A stretch of 64,000 bases of DNA, taken from NCBI RefSeq assembly GCF_046127645.1, contig NZ_CP175919.1; one strand, 5' to 3'. Source of the stretch: Clostridium_F caseinilyticum (GTDB lineage: Bacteria > Bacillota > Clostridia > Clostridiales > Clostridiaceae). The notes under the pieces were generated by a model. The model was not told where the DNA came from. It saw only the letters and a list, made by a program, of their open reading frames with translations, and ran no database searches. Position 1 is the stretch's first letter. Each line of letters opens with the position of its first letter. A program made the translations under genes and the position numbers. Positions 16,004-25,500 of the stretch are shown piece by piece.

Positions 16004-16759
16004 ATGAAAAATTTTCCACTTAACATAGCTCATCGAGGTGCTAGTTCTTTAGCTCCAGAAAATACCTTAGAAAGTTTTAAAAAAGCTATAGAGTTGAAAT
16101 GTGATGGAATAGAACTAGATGTTCATATGACAAAAGATAACCAATTAGTAGTTATACATGATGAATTTTTAGATAGGACTACTAATGGTACTGGATCAAT
16201 TAGAAATTTAACCCTTAATGAAATAAAAAAATTAGATGCTGGAAGTCATTTTAGTAATAAATTCAAAGATTCTAAAATCCCTACTCTTAAAGAAGCATTA
16301 AATTTAATAGTTCCTTCTGACATTTTACTAGATTTAGAAATTAAACAATGGGAACCTGAAATAGAGAAAAATGTGATAACTATGATACAAAATTATAACT
16401 ATGAGAAAAAAACCGTAATAACATCTTTTAATCCAATGTCTGTTTTAAAATGCAAACAAATTTGCAAAGATATTAAAACAGGTCTTTTAGTTTTCTTCCT
16501 GCAAACTAACCCTTTAGACATGAAAAAAAAACTAAAAATAGATTATCTATGCATGGATGTAAATTATGTTAAACTATTTTCACAAAATAATATTGATACT
16601 TTAAAAAGGAATAATTTAAAGATACTAACTTTCACAGTAGATAGAAAAGATGATATGGCATACATGATTAAACATAAAGTTCATGGTATTATAACTAATA
16701 AACCCCAATTATTAAATTTATTTAAATATAATCCCTTTAACTTTATGAAATTTAAGTAA
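16004..16759 (+). CDS. ugpQ: Glycerophosphodiester phosphodiesterase
   Basis: A 251-residue TIM-barrel GDPD. AHRGASSLAPENTLESF near the N-terminus supplies the catalytic His-Arg and Glu. GIELDVHMTKD and VVIHDEFLDRTTNGTG supply metal ligands and the second catalytic His. It hydrolyses glycerophosphodiesters to glycerol 3-phosphate and an alcohol. It lacks a signal peptide, so it acts in the cytoplasm. Two ATGs stand in tandem (16001, 16004); the second is better spaced from GAGAGG. A bidirectional terminator follows. Confidence 0.9.
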   Translation: MKNFPLNIAHRGASSLAPENTLESFKKAIELKCDGIELDVHMTKDNQLVVIHDEFLDRTTNGTGSIRNLTLNEIKKLDAGSHFSNKFKDSKIPTLKEALNLIVPSDILLDLEIKQWEPEIEKNVITMIQNYNYEKKTVITSFNPMSVLKCKQICKDIKTGLLVFFLQTNPLDMKKKLKIDYLCMDVNYVKLFSQNNIDTLKRNNLKILTFTVDRKDDMAYMIKHKVHGIITNKPQLLNLFKYNPFNFMKFK

Positions 16760-16765
16760 AAATTA

Positions 16766-16832
16766 AATAAAAAGGTCTTTCTTAAAAAAATCTAATTCAT
16801 GTAAAATCCTACTAAAGAAAGACCTTTTTATT
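16766..16832. terminator. Bidirectional terminator between ugpQ and mcp
   Basis: AATAAAAAGGTCTTTCTT (16766-16783) is an exact inverted match of 16815-16832, with A-tracts outside on both strands. It serves the converging phosphodiesterase and chemoreceptor genes. Loop is 31 bases. Confidence 0.85.
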
Positions 16833-16854
16833 AAGATTTGAATTACTTCTATTT

Positions 16855-18861
16855 CTAAATTTCGAATTTGTTAACTAATTCATCCAATGTACTTGTTATT
16901 TCTTTTAAATCTTTAGCTGTTTGTGAAATACTTTCCATAGACGCTGTTTGTTCTTCAACGGAAGCAGATACTTCTTCTGTAGAAGCTGCTGACTCTTCAG
17001 CTATAGCAGATATTCCTTGTATTGCAGTTAATACTTCTTCCTTATCTGAATCTACTTTATTAACATTTTCTACTAAAATCTCTATTTGATTTATTATATC
17101 TACTATAGATTTTGTTATAATATCAAAGGATTTCTTTGATATTTTCATAGCATCATTTACTTCTCCCACAACTTTCTCTGATAAATCCATATTATTTTTT
17201 GTATTATCTATTTCAAATTGTATTTCCCTTACTATATTTTCTATTTCTTTAGTTGAAATAGATGTTTGTTCTGCTAATTTTCTTATTTCTTCAGCCACAA
17301 CGGCAAAGCCTTTCCCTGCTTCCCCTGCTCTAGCTGCTTCTATAGCCGCATTTAAAGCTAATAAATTTGTTTGTTCCGCAATAGACTGTATGGAATTTAT
17401 TATTTCTCCTATAGATCCTGACTTATTAGATAACATCTCTACATTTTTACCTAATTCTTTATTCACCCTATTATTCTCTTTAAATTTATCTATAGTTTCT
17501 TTCATAGATAATATACCTTTTTCACTATTTTCTTTAGTTTCCAAAGAATATGTTTTGACTAAATCCGTACTATTATGTGTTATTTTAATTTCTTCTGCTA
17601 AGCTAAACAATTTTTCTGACCCATTTTGTGCATCTTTAGCCTGATCTACAGATCCTTTTGCTAATTCATCTACTGTTGTTGATATAGCTTCTATTGATTG
17701 AACTGTTTCATCTGTAGCACCATTTACTATTTCTGAATATTTTAATACATCCTTTGATAATTTTTTTAATTTCTCTACAACGTCTTTTAATTCTTCTCTT
17801 AAATCTATAACTGCTCTGCCTATTATTCCAGTTTCATCTTTATATAAAGCGATAGTTTCATAGTTATTCTTACTAGTTAAATCTAAATCCTTTGTTTGAT
17901 TTACTAAATCTGTTATCTTTAAAATAGGATCAGATATTTTTTTACCTGCATATATTGCAAAAATTATTGCTGCTAATAAGGATATTACTATAACAGATAT
18001 AAAACCTATAATAATATTATTTAAAGGTTTTTTAAATTCTTCTACAGGTACTGAAAATCCTACTGACCAATTTGATGACGTTATTTTGCTTCTTGTAAAT
18101 ATTTTTTCTTTATTATCATAGTCTTTTGATTTTAAAACTTTATTATTACTAGAATCTAACTGTGCTAAATCTTTTAACTTTCCATCCATAATTTTAGTTA
18201 CATTGACTACTTTTTCATCTTTAGGTTGGAATTCTTTATTAGGATGAACAATAAAATCGTTATTACTATCCAATAAAAAACCATAACTATTTTTTACTGG
18301 TGTTGCCTTTTGTACTAAAGTTTTGAGATAATCTACAACCACATCCATACCTACAACACCTATTATTTTTCCATCTTTCTTAAGTGGTTTAGCTACGGTT
18401 ATTACCATACTATTAAACTTTTTGTCTATATATGGAGCCGAATATATTATTCCGTTTTTTTCAATAGCTTCTTTATACCAATCTCTTTCCCTACAATCAT
18501 AATCTTTAGTTGGTATCCAACCATTACCAGATATGAATTTTTTATCTTCAAAACCAACATACATACCTATAACATCTTTATTGTTCTTTAATTGACTTTG
18601 AAAATACTCATATATATATTTTTGATCATATTTATTATTATATTGAAAATCTACAATCATCGAATCCATTAATTTAGCTTTACTTGAAAGCCATCCATTT
18701 ATCATTTCCGAGTATTTTTGAGATGCCATACTAACTTTATTAGTAGATTCTGACATTATGGCTTTATAAGAAAAATAATAACTGATAGAAGAACATAAAG
18801 CCACACTTACTATACAAACTATAGATATAATTGCTACTATCTTAGATTTTATACTTTTCAT
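16855..18861 (-). CDS. Methyl-accepting chemotaxis protein, Cache sensor
   Basis: A 668-residue receptor. Membrane segment 1 is about residues 8-30. The extracellular region (about 35-275) fits a double Cache domain (WYKEAIEKNGIIYSAPY, VVGMDVVVDYL), which binds small ligands such as amino or organic acids. Membrane segment 2 is about 280-303, then a HAMP domain starting at GKKISDPILKITDLV. The cytoplasmic signalling tip AIEAARAGEAGKGF is intact. It relays ligand binding to CheA/CheW and so to the flagella. The ligand cannot be read from sequence. It ends in the shared terminator. Confidence 0.95.
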   Translation of the reverse strand: MKSIKSKIVAIISIVCIVSVALCSSISYYFSYKAIMSESTNKVSMASQKYSEMINGWLSSKAKLMDSMIVDFQYNNKYDQKYIYEYFQSQLKNNKDVIGMYVGFEDKKFISGNGWIPTKDYDCRERDWYKEAIEKNGIIYSAPYIDKKFNSMVITVAKPLKKDGKIIGVVGMDVVVDYLKTLVQKATPVKNSYGFLLDSNNDFIVHPNKEFQPKDEKVVNVTKIMDGKLKDLAQLDSSNNKVLKSKDYDNKEKIFTRSKITSSNWSVGFSVPVEEFKKPLNNIIIGFISVIVISLLAAIIFAIYAGKKISDPILKITDLVNQTKDLDLTSKNNYETIALYKDETGIIGRAVIDLREELKDVVEKLKKLSKDVLKYSEIVNGATDETVQSIEAISTTVDELAKGSVDQAKDAQNGSEKLFSLAEEIKITHNSTDLVKTYSLETKENSEKGILSMKETIDKFKENNRVNKELGKNVEMLSNKSGSIGEIINSIQSIAEQTNLLALNAAIEAARAGEAGKGFAVVAEEIRKLAEQTSISTKEIENIVREIQFEIDNTKNNMDLSEKVVGEVNDAMKISKKSFDIITKSIVDIINQIEILVENVNKVDSDKEEVLTAIQGISAIAEESAASTEEVSASVEEQTASMESISQTAKDLKEITSTLDELVNKFEI

Positions 18862-19000
18862 ATGTATTTCTCCCCCAATTTTGTTAAAATAATAGTAATA
18901 ACATTCATGTTATCGTTTAACAGGTTTAGAAATTAATACATAAATTACATTTTTATCTTTATTTTTTATATTTTCAACAAAATCATCAAATTTTAGAAAT

Positions 19001-19035
19001 CAAAAAAGAGCTACTAAATTAATAGTAACTCTTTT
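19001..19035 (-). terminator. Terminator after reverse rubrerythrin
   Basis: On the minus strand AAAAGAGTTACTA and TAGTAGCTCTTTTTT pair with one mismatch and end in a T-run, just after the rbr stop. Confidence 0.75.
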
Positions 19036-19052
19036 ATAATTATAAATAGATT

Positions 19053-19598
19053 TTATTTAAAATATCTATTCAATAAGCCTCTAAATGCTGAACCATGTCT
19101 AGCTTCATCTTTGCACATTTCATGTACTGTATCATGAATAGCATCATAGTTTAATTTTTTAGCTAATGTTGCTAAATCCTTCTTACCTTGACAGGCACCA
19201 TGTTCTGCTTCAACTCTCATTTCTAAGTTTTTCTTAGTGCTATCTGTAACAACTTCTCCTAATAATTCAGCAAATTTTGCTGCATGTTCTGCTTCTTCAA
19301 AAGCTATTCTTTTATATGCCTCTGCAACTTCTGGGAATCCTTCTCTATCTGCTTGACGGCTCATAGCTAAGTACATTCCTACTTCTGTACATTCGCCCAT
19401 AAAGTTAGCTCTTAATCCTTCCATAACTTCTGGATCTACATCTTTTGCTGTTCCTATTCTGTGTTCATCGGCCCAAGCCATTTCACCTTCTACTTTTTCT
19501 ACAAATTTATCTTTTGGTGCATTACATTGAGGGCACTTTTCTGGTGCTTCCTCTCCTTCAAAAACATAACCACATACTGAACATATAAATTTTTTCAT
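19053..19598 (-). CDS. rbr: Reverse rubrerythrin
   Basis: A 181-residue protein with the rubredoxin domain first: CSVCGYVFEG and CPQCNAPKD supply four cysteines binding one iron. A ferritin-like four-helix domain follows with diiron ligands in GECTEVGM, FEEAEHAAKF, VEAEHGACQ and DEARHGSAF. This domain order is the reverse of classical rubrerythrin and is known from clostridia as an NADH-linked peroxidase/oxygen reductase partner in the PerR regulon. The ATG at 19598 is used because AGGAGG lies nine bases upstream; an ATG three codons earlier abuts the ribosome site. A perfect 16-bp palindrome lies about 70 bases upstream. Confidence 0.92.
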   Translation of the reverse strand: MKKFICSVCGYVFEGEEAPEKCPQCNAPKDKFVEKVEGEMAWADEHRIGTAKDVDPEVMEGLRANFMGECTEVGMYLAMSRQADREGFPEVAEAYKRIAFEEAEHAAKFAELLGEVVTDSTKKNLEMRVEAEHGACQGKKDLATLAKKLNYDAIHDTVHEMCKDEARHGSAFRGLLNRYFK

Positions 19599-19664
19599 AT
19601 TTAACATCCTCCTACTATAATATATTTATTTAAATTTATTTAATTAATTTCACTTCGAACAATT

Positions 19665-19680
19665 ATTATTATATAATAAT
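19665..19680. promoter_or_regulatory. 16-bp AT palindrome upstream of rbr
   Basis: ATTATTATATAATAAT is a perfect dyad 67-82 bases upstream of the reverse rubrerythrin start. It is similar in composition, not identical, to the PerR consensus TTATAATNATTATAA. In DNA this AT-rich the dyad could be chance. Confidence 0.3.
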
Positions 19681-19894
19681 GGTTATAAATAATCAACCCC
19701 TTTTTAAAAATTAATTTTAAACATGAAATAACTTGGCCCAAAAACATATACTACTAAATTTATCGATTAAAATTTTATAATTAATATATAGCAAAAAAAT
19801 ATTAACAATTACATATACTTTCTTATATTGCGTAACAAATTTTAATCATTAGAATATATTAATGTATTAATATTTATTTAGGGGGAAAGTATTT

Positions 19895-19966
19895 ATGACA
19901 AGAGACGAAGAATTTGAAATTACAGAAGATATTATTGAGGAATGCCTACAAGAATCTATTGGTTAA
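19895..19966 (+). CDS. Possible 23-residue acidic peptide
   Basis: An ATG with a strong ribosome site (GGGGGAAAG) opens a 23-codon frame (MTRDEEFEITEDIIEECLQE, then three more residues) that is strongly acidic, with nine Asp/Glu. It lies alone in a 570-base gap between the rbr and pflA genes, opposite in strand to both. A long hairpin follows at 20018. The ribosome site makes it more credible than a random frame, but its length leaves real doubt. It could be a leader peptide, a small regulator or a remnant. Confidence 0.35.
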   Translation: MTRDEEFEITEDIIEECLQESIG

Positions 19967-20017
19967 TATATTTATATAAGCATTTTATTTTTTAACATAT
20001 AAATTTTTAAAATTAAA

Positions 20018-20121
20018 AGAGCTCCTAATTTGTTTTTCATAAAAAAATATATAAAATAAGACTAAGTATACCTTAGTAATAATTTTATATAATATATAAA
20101 AAATAAATTAGAAGCTCTAAA
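20018..20121. terminator. Long hairpin, likely bidirectional terminator
   Basis: AGAGCTCCTAATTTGTTTTT pairs with AAAAATAAATTAGAAGCTCT with two mismatches across a 70-base loop, T-rich on both outer sides. It lies downstream of the 23-codon frame and of pflA (minus). It could end both transcripts. Confidence 0.5.
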
Positions 20122-20166
20122 TTTTTTATAGATTTAAAACCTTATATATTAATAATTATGTGATTT

Positions 20167-20865
20167 TTATGTTGAAATAATTTTATTTAATTCTTCAAGC
20201 TTTTCCTTACTTAAGCGGTCTACATTCTTAAGTCTATACTCTATTCCCATACTCTCATATTTATTTACACCTAATGTATGATAAGGTAATAATTCCACCT
20301 TTTCTACATTACTAAAATTATTTATATACTCTTTAAACTTATACATATGATCTACATTATCATTTATTCCTGGAACAATCACATGTCTTATCCATAATTT
20401 TTTATTAAGCTTATTTACGATATTTTTGAATTTATTAAATTCTTCCATATTTCTACCACAAATATTAATATATTCTTTCTCATCTATATGCTTAATATCT
20501 AATATAACTAAATCTACATATTTAAGAATCTCTTCATAATTTCCTTTCCCTACTCCTGATGTGTCTAGTACCGTATGAATACCCTGGTTTTTAGACTTTT
20601 TTAAAATTTCTAAAAGGAATTCAGGCTGCATTAAAGGTTCTCCCCCTGAACAAGTTATCCCCCCAACCTGTTTAAAATATGGTTTATATCTTGATACTTT
20701 TTTTAATATCTCATCACTACTAATTTCTATGCCAGAATTTAGATCCCATGTGTCCGGATTATGACAATAAATACATCTTAATTGACAACCTTGAAAAAAT
20801 ACTATTACTCTAATTCCTGGACCATCCACAAGCCCCATAGTTTCTATTGAATGAATTTTTCCCAT
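20167..20865 (-). CDS. pflA: Pyruvate formate-lyase activating enzyme
   Basis: A 232-residue radical SAM protein. The 4Fe-4S cluster motif CxxxCxxC is CQLRCIYC near residue 28, followed by HNPDTW. GGITCSGGEPLMQ is the glycine-rich SAM-binding segment. It abstracts a hydrogen from the catalytic glycine of pyruvate formate-lyase to make the active radical enzyme. It lies 157 bases downstream of pflB on the same strand. A ribosome site (GAAGGAGG) precedes the ATG. Confidence 0.95.
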   Translation of the reverse strand: MGKIHSIETMGLVDGPGIRVIVFFQGCQLRCIYCHNPDTWDLNSGIEISSDEILKKVSRYKPYFKQVGGITCSGGEPLMQPEFLLEILKKSKNQGIHTVLDTSGVGKGNYEEILKYVDLVILDIKHIDEKEYINICGRNMEEFNKFKNIVNKLNKKLWIRHVIVPGINDNVDHMYKFKEYINNFSNVEKVELLPYHTLGVNKYESMGIEYRLKNVDRLSKEKLEELNKIIST

Positions 20866-20890
20866 ATTAAACCTCCTTCTGAAATAATTA

Positions 20891-20931
20891 TAATACTCAG
20901 ATAAAAAGTATTACTTTTCACCTGAGTATTA
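20891..20931 (-). repeat. 10-bp perfect hairpin between pflB and pflA
   Basis: TAATACTCAG and CTGAGTATTA are exact complements around a 21-base loop. It could attenuate or process the transcript between the two genes. No clear T-run follows. Confidence 0.4.
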
Positions 20932-21022
20932 AAAATTTATTTAGTACATAGTACCTATTATAAATGTATATTCTAAAAATAACTAGCAATATTGACCTTA
21001 ACAAGCATCATCTATAAACAAA

Positions 21023-23251
21023 TTACATTTCTTCATGGAAAGTTCTGCTTATAACTTCTAATTGTTGTGCTTTAGTCAATCTATTAAAATGAACTGCATA
21101 TCCTGATACTCTTATAGTAAGTGATGGATATTTTTCTGGATGTTCCATAGCATCTATTAGTAATTCTCTATTCAATACATTAACATTTAAATGATGAGCG
21201 TCTTGTACAAAATATCCGTCTAATATAGATACTAAATTATTTATTCTTTCATCATCACTTTTACCTAATGCATCTGGAACTATAGAAAATGTATTTGATA
21301 CTCCATCTTCACAAACATTTTTATAAGGTATTTTAGCTACAGAATTTAATGATGCTAAGGCACCATTTTTATCTCTTCCATGCATAGGATTAGCTCCTGG
21401 AGCAAATGCCTCACCTGCTTTTCTTCCATCTGGTGTTGATCCTGTCTTCTTACCATAAACAACATTAGAAGTTATTGTTAAAACTGAAAGTGTATGCTTT
21501 GCATCTCTATAAGTTTTACTTTTCTTTAATTCACTAATAAATTTATTAACTACCTCTACTGCTATTTCATCAACTGTGTCATCGTCATTACCATACTTAG
21601 GGAATTCACCTTCTATTTCAAAATCTATAGCAATACCATTTTCCCTTACTGGTTTTACTTTTGCATATTTTATAGCACTTAATGAATCTGCTACAGCAGA
21701 CAATCCAGCTACACCAAAAGCCATAAGCCTTTCTACTTCTGTATCATGAAGTGCCATAAGTCCAGCTTCATAAGCATATCTATCATGCATATAATGTATT
21801 ATATTCATAGTATTTACATATAACTCTGCTATATATTCTAATACTTTAAAATAATTTCCTTTAACCTTTTCATAGTCTAATACAGTATCTTCTATTGCAT
21901 CTACATTATCTATTACTTTAATATTTTTCTTTTCATCTACTCCACCATTTATAGAATATAATAACGCCTTAGCTAAATTGCATCTTGCACCAAAAAACTG
22001 CATTTGTTTTCCTAGAGCCATAGCTGATACACAACAAGCTATACCATAATCATCTCCATATATATCTCTCATTAAATCATCATTCTCATATTGGATAGAA
22101 TCTGTTTTTATAGACATTTGCGCACAGAATTTTTTAAAGCCTTCTGGTAAGTTTTGTGACCATAATACTGTCATATTAGGCTCTGGTGCTGACCCTAAAT
22201 TATTTAAAGTATTTAAAAATCTAAATGATGTTTTAGTAATTAATGTTTTACCATTTAGACCCATTCCACCTATAGCTTCTGTAATCCAGTTAGGATCTCC
22301 TGCAAAAAGATCATTATATTCTGGTGTTCTAAGATGTCTTACTAATCTTAGTTTTATAACAAACTGATCTATAATCTCTTGGGCTTTTTCTTCTGTTAAT
22401 ATACCTTGTTGTAAATCTCTTTCTATATATATATCTATAAATGAACTTACCCTTCCTAAAGACATAGCAGCTCCGTTATTTTCTTTAACACCTGCTAAAT
22501 ATCCAAAATATAAAAACTGAACTGCTTCTTCTGCATTCTTTGCTGGCTCACTTATATCTATTTCATATTTTAATGCCATTTCTTTCATAGCTATTAAAGC
22601 TTTTATTTGTTCTTTTATTTCTTCTCTTCTTCTTATAGTAGTTTCATTCATTTCACCTTTAGAGGATTTTAAATCTTCTTCTTTACTTTTTATTAAATAA
22701 TCTACTCCATATAGCGGTATTCTTCTATAGTCCCCTATTATTCTTCCTCTTCCATATGCATCTGGAAGACCTGTTAATAATCCTGCACTTCTAGCTTTTC
22801 TCATCTCTTCAGTATAAGCATCGAAAACACCATCATTATGAGTCTTTCTATATTTAGAAAATATCTCTTCTATTTCTGGTTTCAAATTATAATCATATGC
22901 TTCTAAAGCTTGTTTTACCATTCTTATGCCACCAAATGGATTTATAATTCTTTTTAATGGTTTATCTGTTTGAAGACCCACTATAGTTTCATTTTCCTTA
23001 TCTATATATCCTGCATTAAAAGCATTTATATCAGAAATATTGTCTAGATCTACATCTAATATTCCTTTTTCTATTTCTTCTGCTATTAATGATTCACATT
23101 GCTTCCAAAGATCTTCTGTTTTTTTAGTAGGACCCTTTAAAAAAGTATGGTCTCCATAATAAGGAATATAATTATTTTGTATAAAATCCCTTACATTTAT
23201 ATTTTTTTCCCATACACCTTCATTAAATTTTTTCCATGAATCTAAAAACAT
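21023..23251 (-). CDS. pflB: Formate C-acetyltransferase (pyruvate formate-lyase)
   Basis: A 742-residue glycyl radical enzyme of typical length. The catalytic cysteine pair is in GIACCVSAMALG near residue 410. The radical glycine lies in RVSGYAVHF near the C-terminus. It converts pyruvate and CoA to acetyl-CoA and formate without reducing ferredoxin. In clostridia much of the formate serves one-carbon and purine synthesis. Its leader, about 235 bases upstream, carries a ZTP-type riboswitch, consistent with this anabolic use. pflA follows. Confidence 0.97.
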   Translation of the reverse strand: MFLDSWKKFNEGVWEKNINVRDFIQNNYIPYYGDHTFLKGPTKKTEDLWKQCESLIAEEIEKGILDVDLDNISDINAFNAGYIDKENETIVGLQTDKPLKRIINPFGGIRMVKQALEAYDYNLKPEIEEIFSKYRKTHNDGVFDAYTEEMRKARSAGLLTGLPDAYGRGRIIGDYRRIPLYGVDYLIKSKEEDLKSSKGEMNETTIRRREEIKEQIKALIAMKEMALKYEIDISEPAKNAEEAVQFLYFGYLAGVKENNGAAMSLGRVSSFIDIYIERDLQQGILTEEKAQEIIDQFVIKLRLVRHLRTPEYNDLFAGDPNWITEAIGGMGLNGKTLITKTSFRFLNTLNNLGSAPEPNMTVLWSQNLPEGFKKFCAQMSIKTDSIQYENDDLMRDIYGDDYGIACCVSAMALGKQMQFFGARCNLAKALLYSINGGVDEKKNIKVIDNVDAIEDTVLDYEKVKGNYFKVLEYIAELYVNTMNIIHYMHDRYAYEAGLMALHDTEVERLMAFGVAGLSAVADSLSAIKYAKVKPVRENGIAIDFEIEGEFPKYGNDDDTVDEIAVEVVNKFISELKKSKTYRDAKHTLSVLTITSNVVYGKKTGSTPDGRKAGEAFAPGANPMHGRDKNGALASLNSVAKIPYKNVCEDGVSNTFSIVPDALGKSDDERINNLVSILDGYFVQDAHHLNVNVLNRELLIDAMEHPEKYPSLTIRVSGYAVHFNRLTKAQQLEVISRTFHEEM

Positions 23252-23485
23252 AGTAAACCTCCTAAAACTTAATATATTTAAAAACCTTTTAGAGCTTATA
23301 TTACATAAATATATTTAGAGCTTAACTTTAATTTATAAATCACAATTTAAATCTAAAGCCCTATGATTTTTATCAACTTTATTTTATATCACTTGGAAAT
23401 GTTTGTCAATTAAAATCATTTCTCTTTTGCGTTTCTTATTTTATAACTTTTTAATAGTCTCAATACTTGAAATCATTTTAAAGAC

Positions 23486-23592
23486 AAAAAAACCCCTGGA
23501 CTTTTGTGCCCAGGCGGTCGACATTCTAACTTAAACTTATAAATCATACTCCCTGTGGTTAACTCCACCTCCGCCAGTCATATGATTTATTC
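23486..23592 (-). promoter_or_regulatory. ZTP riboswitch (pfl motif) with overlapping terminator
   Basis: Read on the minus strand. P1 is AAATCATA pairing with TATGATTT (23583-23590 with 23541-23548). Inside it are GACTGGCGG and the small GTGG/CCAC helix followed by AGGGAG. After a linker comes CCGCCTGGGC (23508-23517), whose CCGCC pairs with GGCGG to make the conserved pseudoknot. CCTGGGC also pairs with GTCCAGG, followed by GGTTTTTTT, so aptamer and terminator compete. In this class ZTP/ZMP, which accumulates when 10-formyl-THF is low, turns expression on. The downstream gene is pflB. Confidence 0.9.
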
Positions 23593-23694
23593 TAAAATTT
23601 AATTTTATTTTATATCATTACGAACATTATGTCAATATAAAATATATTTATTCATATTATTTCATTTTATGAGATTTATTACATATTATATATC

Positions 23695-23946
23695 CTATTT
23701 ATACATTTCCTCTAATATTTTTTTTGCTAACTCTTCCTCATTTAAAACTTCATCAACTTCTATCTGTATATTTTGACTTAATCCCTTAGCATTACCTGTA
23801 GTATATACAATCTCTCCTGTATTATCATCTATTTTCCTTACTATCATAGCTTTATCACCAGGTACAACTTTAACTGATCCACCTTTACGTAATTCAACTA
23901 CAAATTCATTTGTAAATCCTATCTCTTGACCTATTTTATACTTCAT
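23695..23946 (-). CDS. Conserved small protein of unknown function
   Basis: An 83-residue protein. The first two thirds (IGQEIGFTNEFVVEL, VVPGDKAMIVRKI) alternate charged and hydrophobic residues as in a small beta barrel. The end (NEEELAKKILEEMY) is a helix. It has a good ribosome site (GGAAGGAATA). No membrane segment or metal site. It stands alone between the pfl leader and ctc. I do not recognise the family. Confidence 0.65.
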   Translation of the reverse strand: MKYKIGQEIGFTNEFVVELRKGGSVKVVPGDKAMIVRKIDDNTGEIVYTTGNAKGLSQNIQIEVDEVLNEEELAKKILEEMYK

Positions 23947-24050
23947 AAATATTCCTTCCTTCTATATACCTTCTATTTGTACATTTTTTGCATGAATCCT
24001 AATCCATATAATAAAAATTTATAAATTTATTTTATTATAAACTTAAAAAT

Positions 24051-24134
24051 AAAATTAGGTTCTCTAATTTTATTTACGAAAAGTAATAATAAATCTATAT
24101 AACCCTCGCAAAATAAATTAAAAAACCTAATTTT
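24051..24134 (-). terminator. Terminator region after ctc (L25)
   Basis: AAAATTAGGTT (24051) and AACCTAATTTT (24124) are exact complements, and a shorter hairpin AAAATTAG/CTAATTTT lies inside the first arm. T-rich tails follow on the minus strand. It sits just after the L25 gene. Confidence 0.55.
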
Positions 24135-24149
24135 TAAACTTATTATATT

Positions 24150-24719
24150 TTAACTTACTGTTTCTTCAACTGTACCCTTTCCATTATAAGATACTGTAGC
24201 TAATAATTCTTCTGGATCAGTATATAATTTTATATCTTCATCTAATTCTATATCCGAAACTTTTATATTATCCCCTGGTTCATTTGCTCCAACATTTACT
24301 ACTATTATTTCTGGAAGTATGCCCACCTTTCCAGCCACCTCTATATATGGAGTAAATTCTTCTAATAGAAATCCTTTATGTTCTAATTGCTCTTTTCCTT
24401 CAAATTTTACAGGTATACTATTTTTTATAACTTCATCGTGTGAAACAGCCTGCATATCTATATTAAGTATTTCACCTGTTGTTGATTCTTTTTGTATTTC
24501 CTTGATTAATACATACTCTTTTTTATCTCCAATATTAAGCCATAATCTTGAATTAATACCAGCTTTATTTAAATATCTCAAGAGACTAGGAACTTCAAAC
24601 TTAACCTTTATAGGTTCTTTTACTTCTGCTCCATAAATTATTCCTGGTGCAAATCCTTCTTTTCTGCATTTTTTACCACTTTTTTCTCTTATTATAGCAG
24701 TCAGTGAAGCGCTACTCAT
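24150..24719 (-). CDS. ctc: 50S ribosomal protein L25, Ctc type
   Basis: A 189-residue L25/TL5/Ctc-family protein with the N-terminal 5S rRNA-binding beta barrel (REKSGKKCRKEGFAPGIIYG) and the long C-terminal TL5-like beta domain. The long form is general-stress-induced in Bacillus. It binds 5S rRNA in the large subunit. Ribosome site AGGAGG precedes the ATG. It appears monocistronic, followed by a terminator. Confidence 0.9.
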   Translation of the reverse strand: MSSASLTAIIREKSGKKCRKEGFAPGIIYGAEVKEPIKVKFEVPSLLRYLNKAGINSRLWLNIGDKKEYVLIKEIQKESTTGEILNIDMQAVSHDEVIKNSIPVKFEGKEQLEHKGFLLEEFTPYIEVAGKVGILPEIIVVNVGANEPGDNIKVSDIELDEDIKLYTDPEELLATVSYNGKGTVEETVS

Positions 24720-24885
24720 ATAAAATTCCTCCTATCCCATTACAAAAATCATAGTAATTATATTCCCATTAGATTATAATCATTATATATTAAGTATAGT
24801 TTAGATTTGAATTACTTCAATATATATTTCCAAACATTTACTATTTATTCATATATTAGTAACACTCCATTTATAATGTATATAA

Positions 24886-25500
24886 TTATTCTATAATATC
24901 ATTTAGCTTTATAAGAACTTCTCTATATCCTTCTTTTATTATGTTATTATCTATTAAATCATCATAATTACATTTTTCTATGTCTATTTCTAATATTTTA
25001 TCATAATTATCGCCATATACTTTTTTTAATAGTATTTCATAATCCATTAATATGTTAAGCCAATTGTTCTTATTACTATAATCTATTTTTTTTACATCAT
25101 AATTTATTTTATCTATTATTCCATATAATTGATTTATATAACTTATTTCTTTCAAAGTAAATTTCTTAGTTAATACAGCTATATCTCTATAATAGTTTTT
25201 ATTTATGGAAATACAAACTGGATAATATTCTTCTTTATTATATTTAATTTTTTTTATAGTTCTTATTCCTTCAAAAATTGCTGTACATATATCCAATCTT
25301 ACTATTCTTCCACTTTCTTTAAATTTATCCTTATAATATGTTTTATCTATTTTTTTATTTTCTTCTAATATATGCTTTTGTATTTCTTCATTTTTAGTAA
25401 TACTTTTTTTATTAATACAGGAGCTCCATATTCCACCTATTATAGCCCCTATTATTATAGCTGTAGCTGAAATAGCTGTTCCTATTAAAGCCTTAGGCAT
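24886..25500 (-). CDS. Hypothetical membrane-anchored protein
   Basis: A 204-residue protein. Residues 4-27 (ALIGTAISATAIIIGAIIGG) form a membrane segment ending before SSCINKK; the cysteine is too far from a proper lipobox to call it a lipoprotein. The rest is lysine/isoleucine/tyrosine-rich and helical, probably cytoplasmic or extracellular depending on topology. No recognised domain. It is convergent with nothing and divergent from perR, with 218 bases between them. Confidence 0.6.
   Translation of the reverse strand: MPKALIGTAISATAIIIGAIIGGIWSSCINKKSITKNEEIQKHILEENKKIDKTYYKDKFKESGRIVRLDICTAIFEGIRTIKKIKYNKEEYYPVCISINKNYYRDIAVLTKKFTLKEISYINQLYGIIDKINYDVKKIDYSNKNNWLNILMDYEILLKKVYGDNYDKILEIDIEKCNYDDLIDNNIIKEGYREVLIKLNDIIE

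Noticed and set aside
24319..24636. Plus-strand 105-codon frame opposite ctc
   Set aside because: Fully antisense to ribosomal protein L25; no supporting signal.
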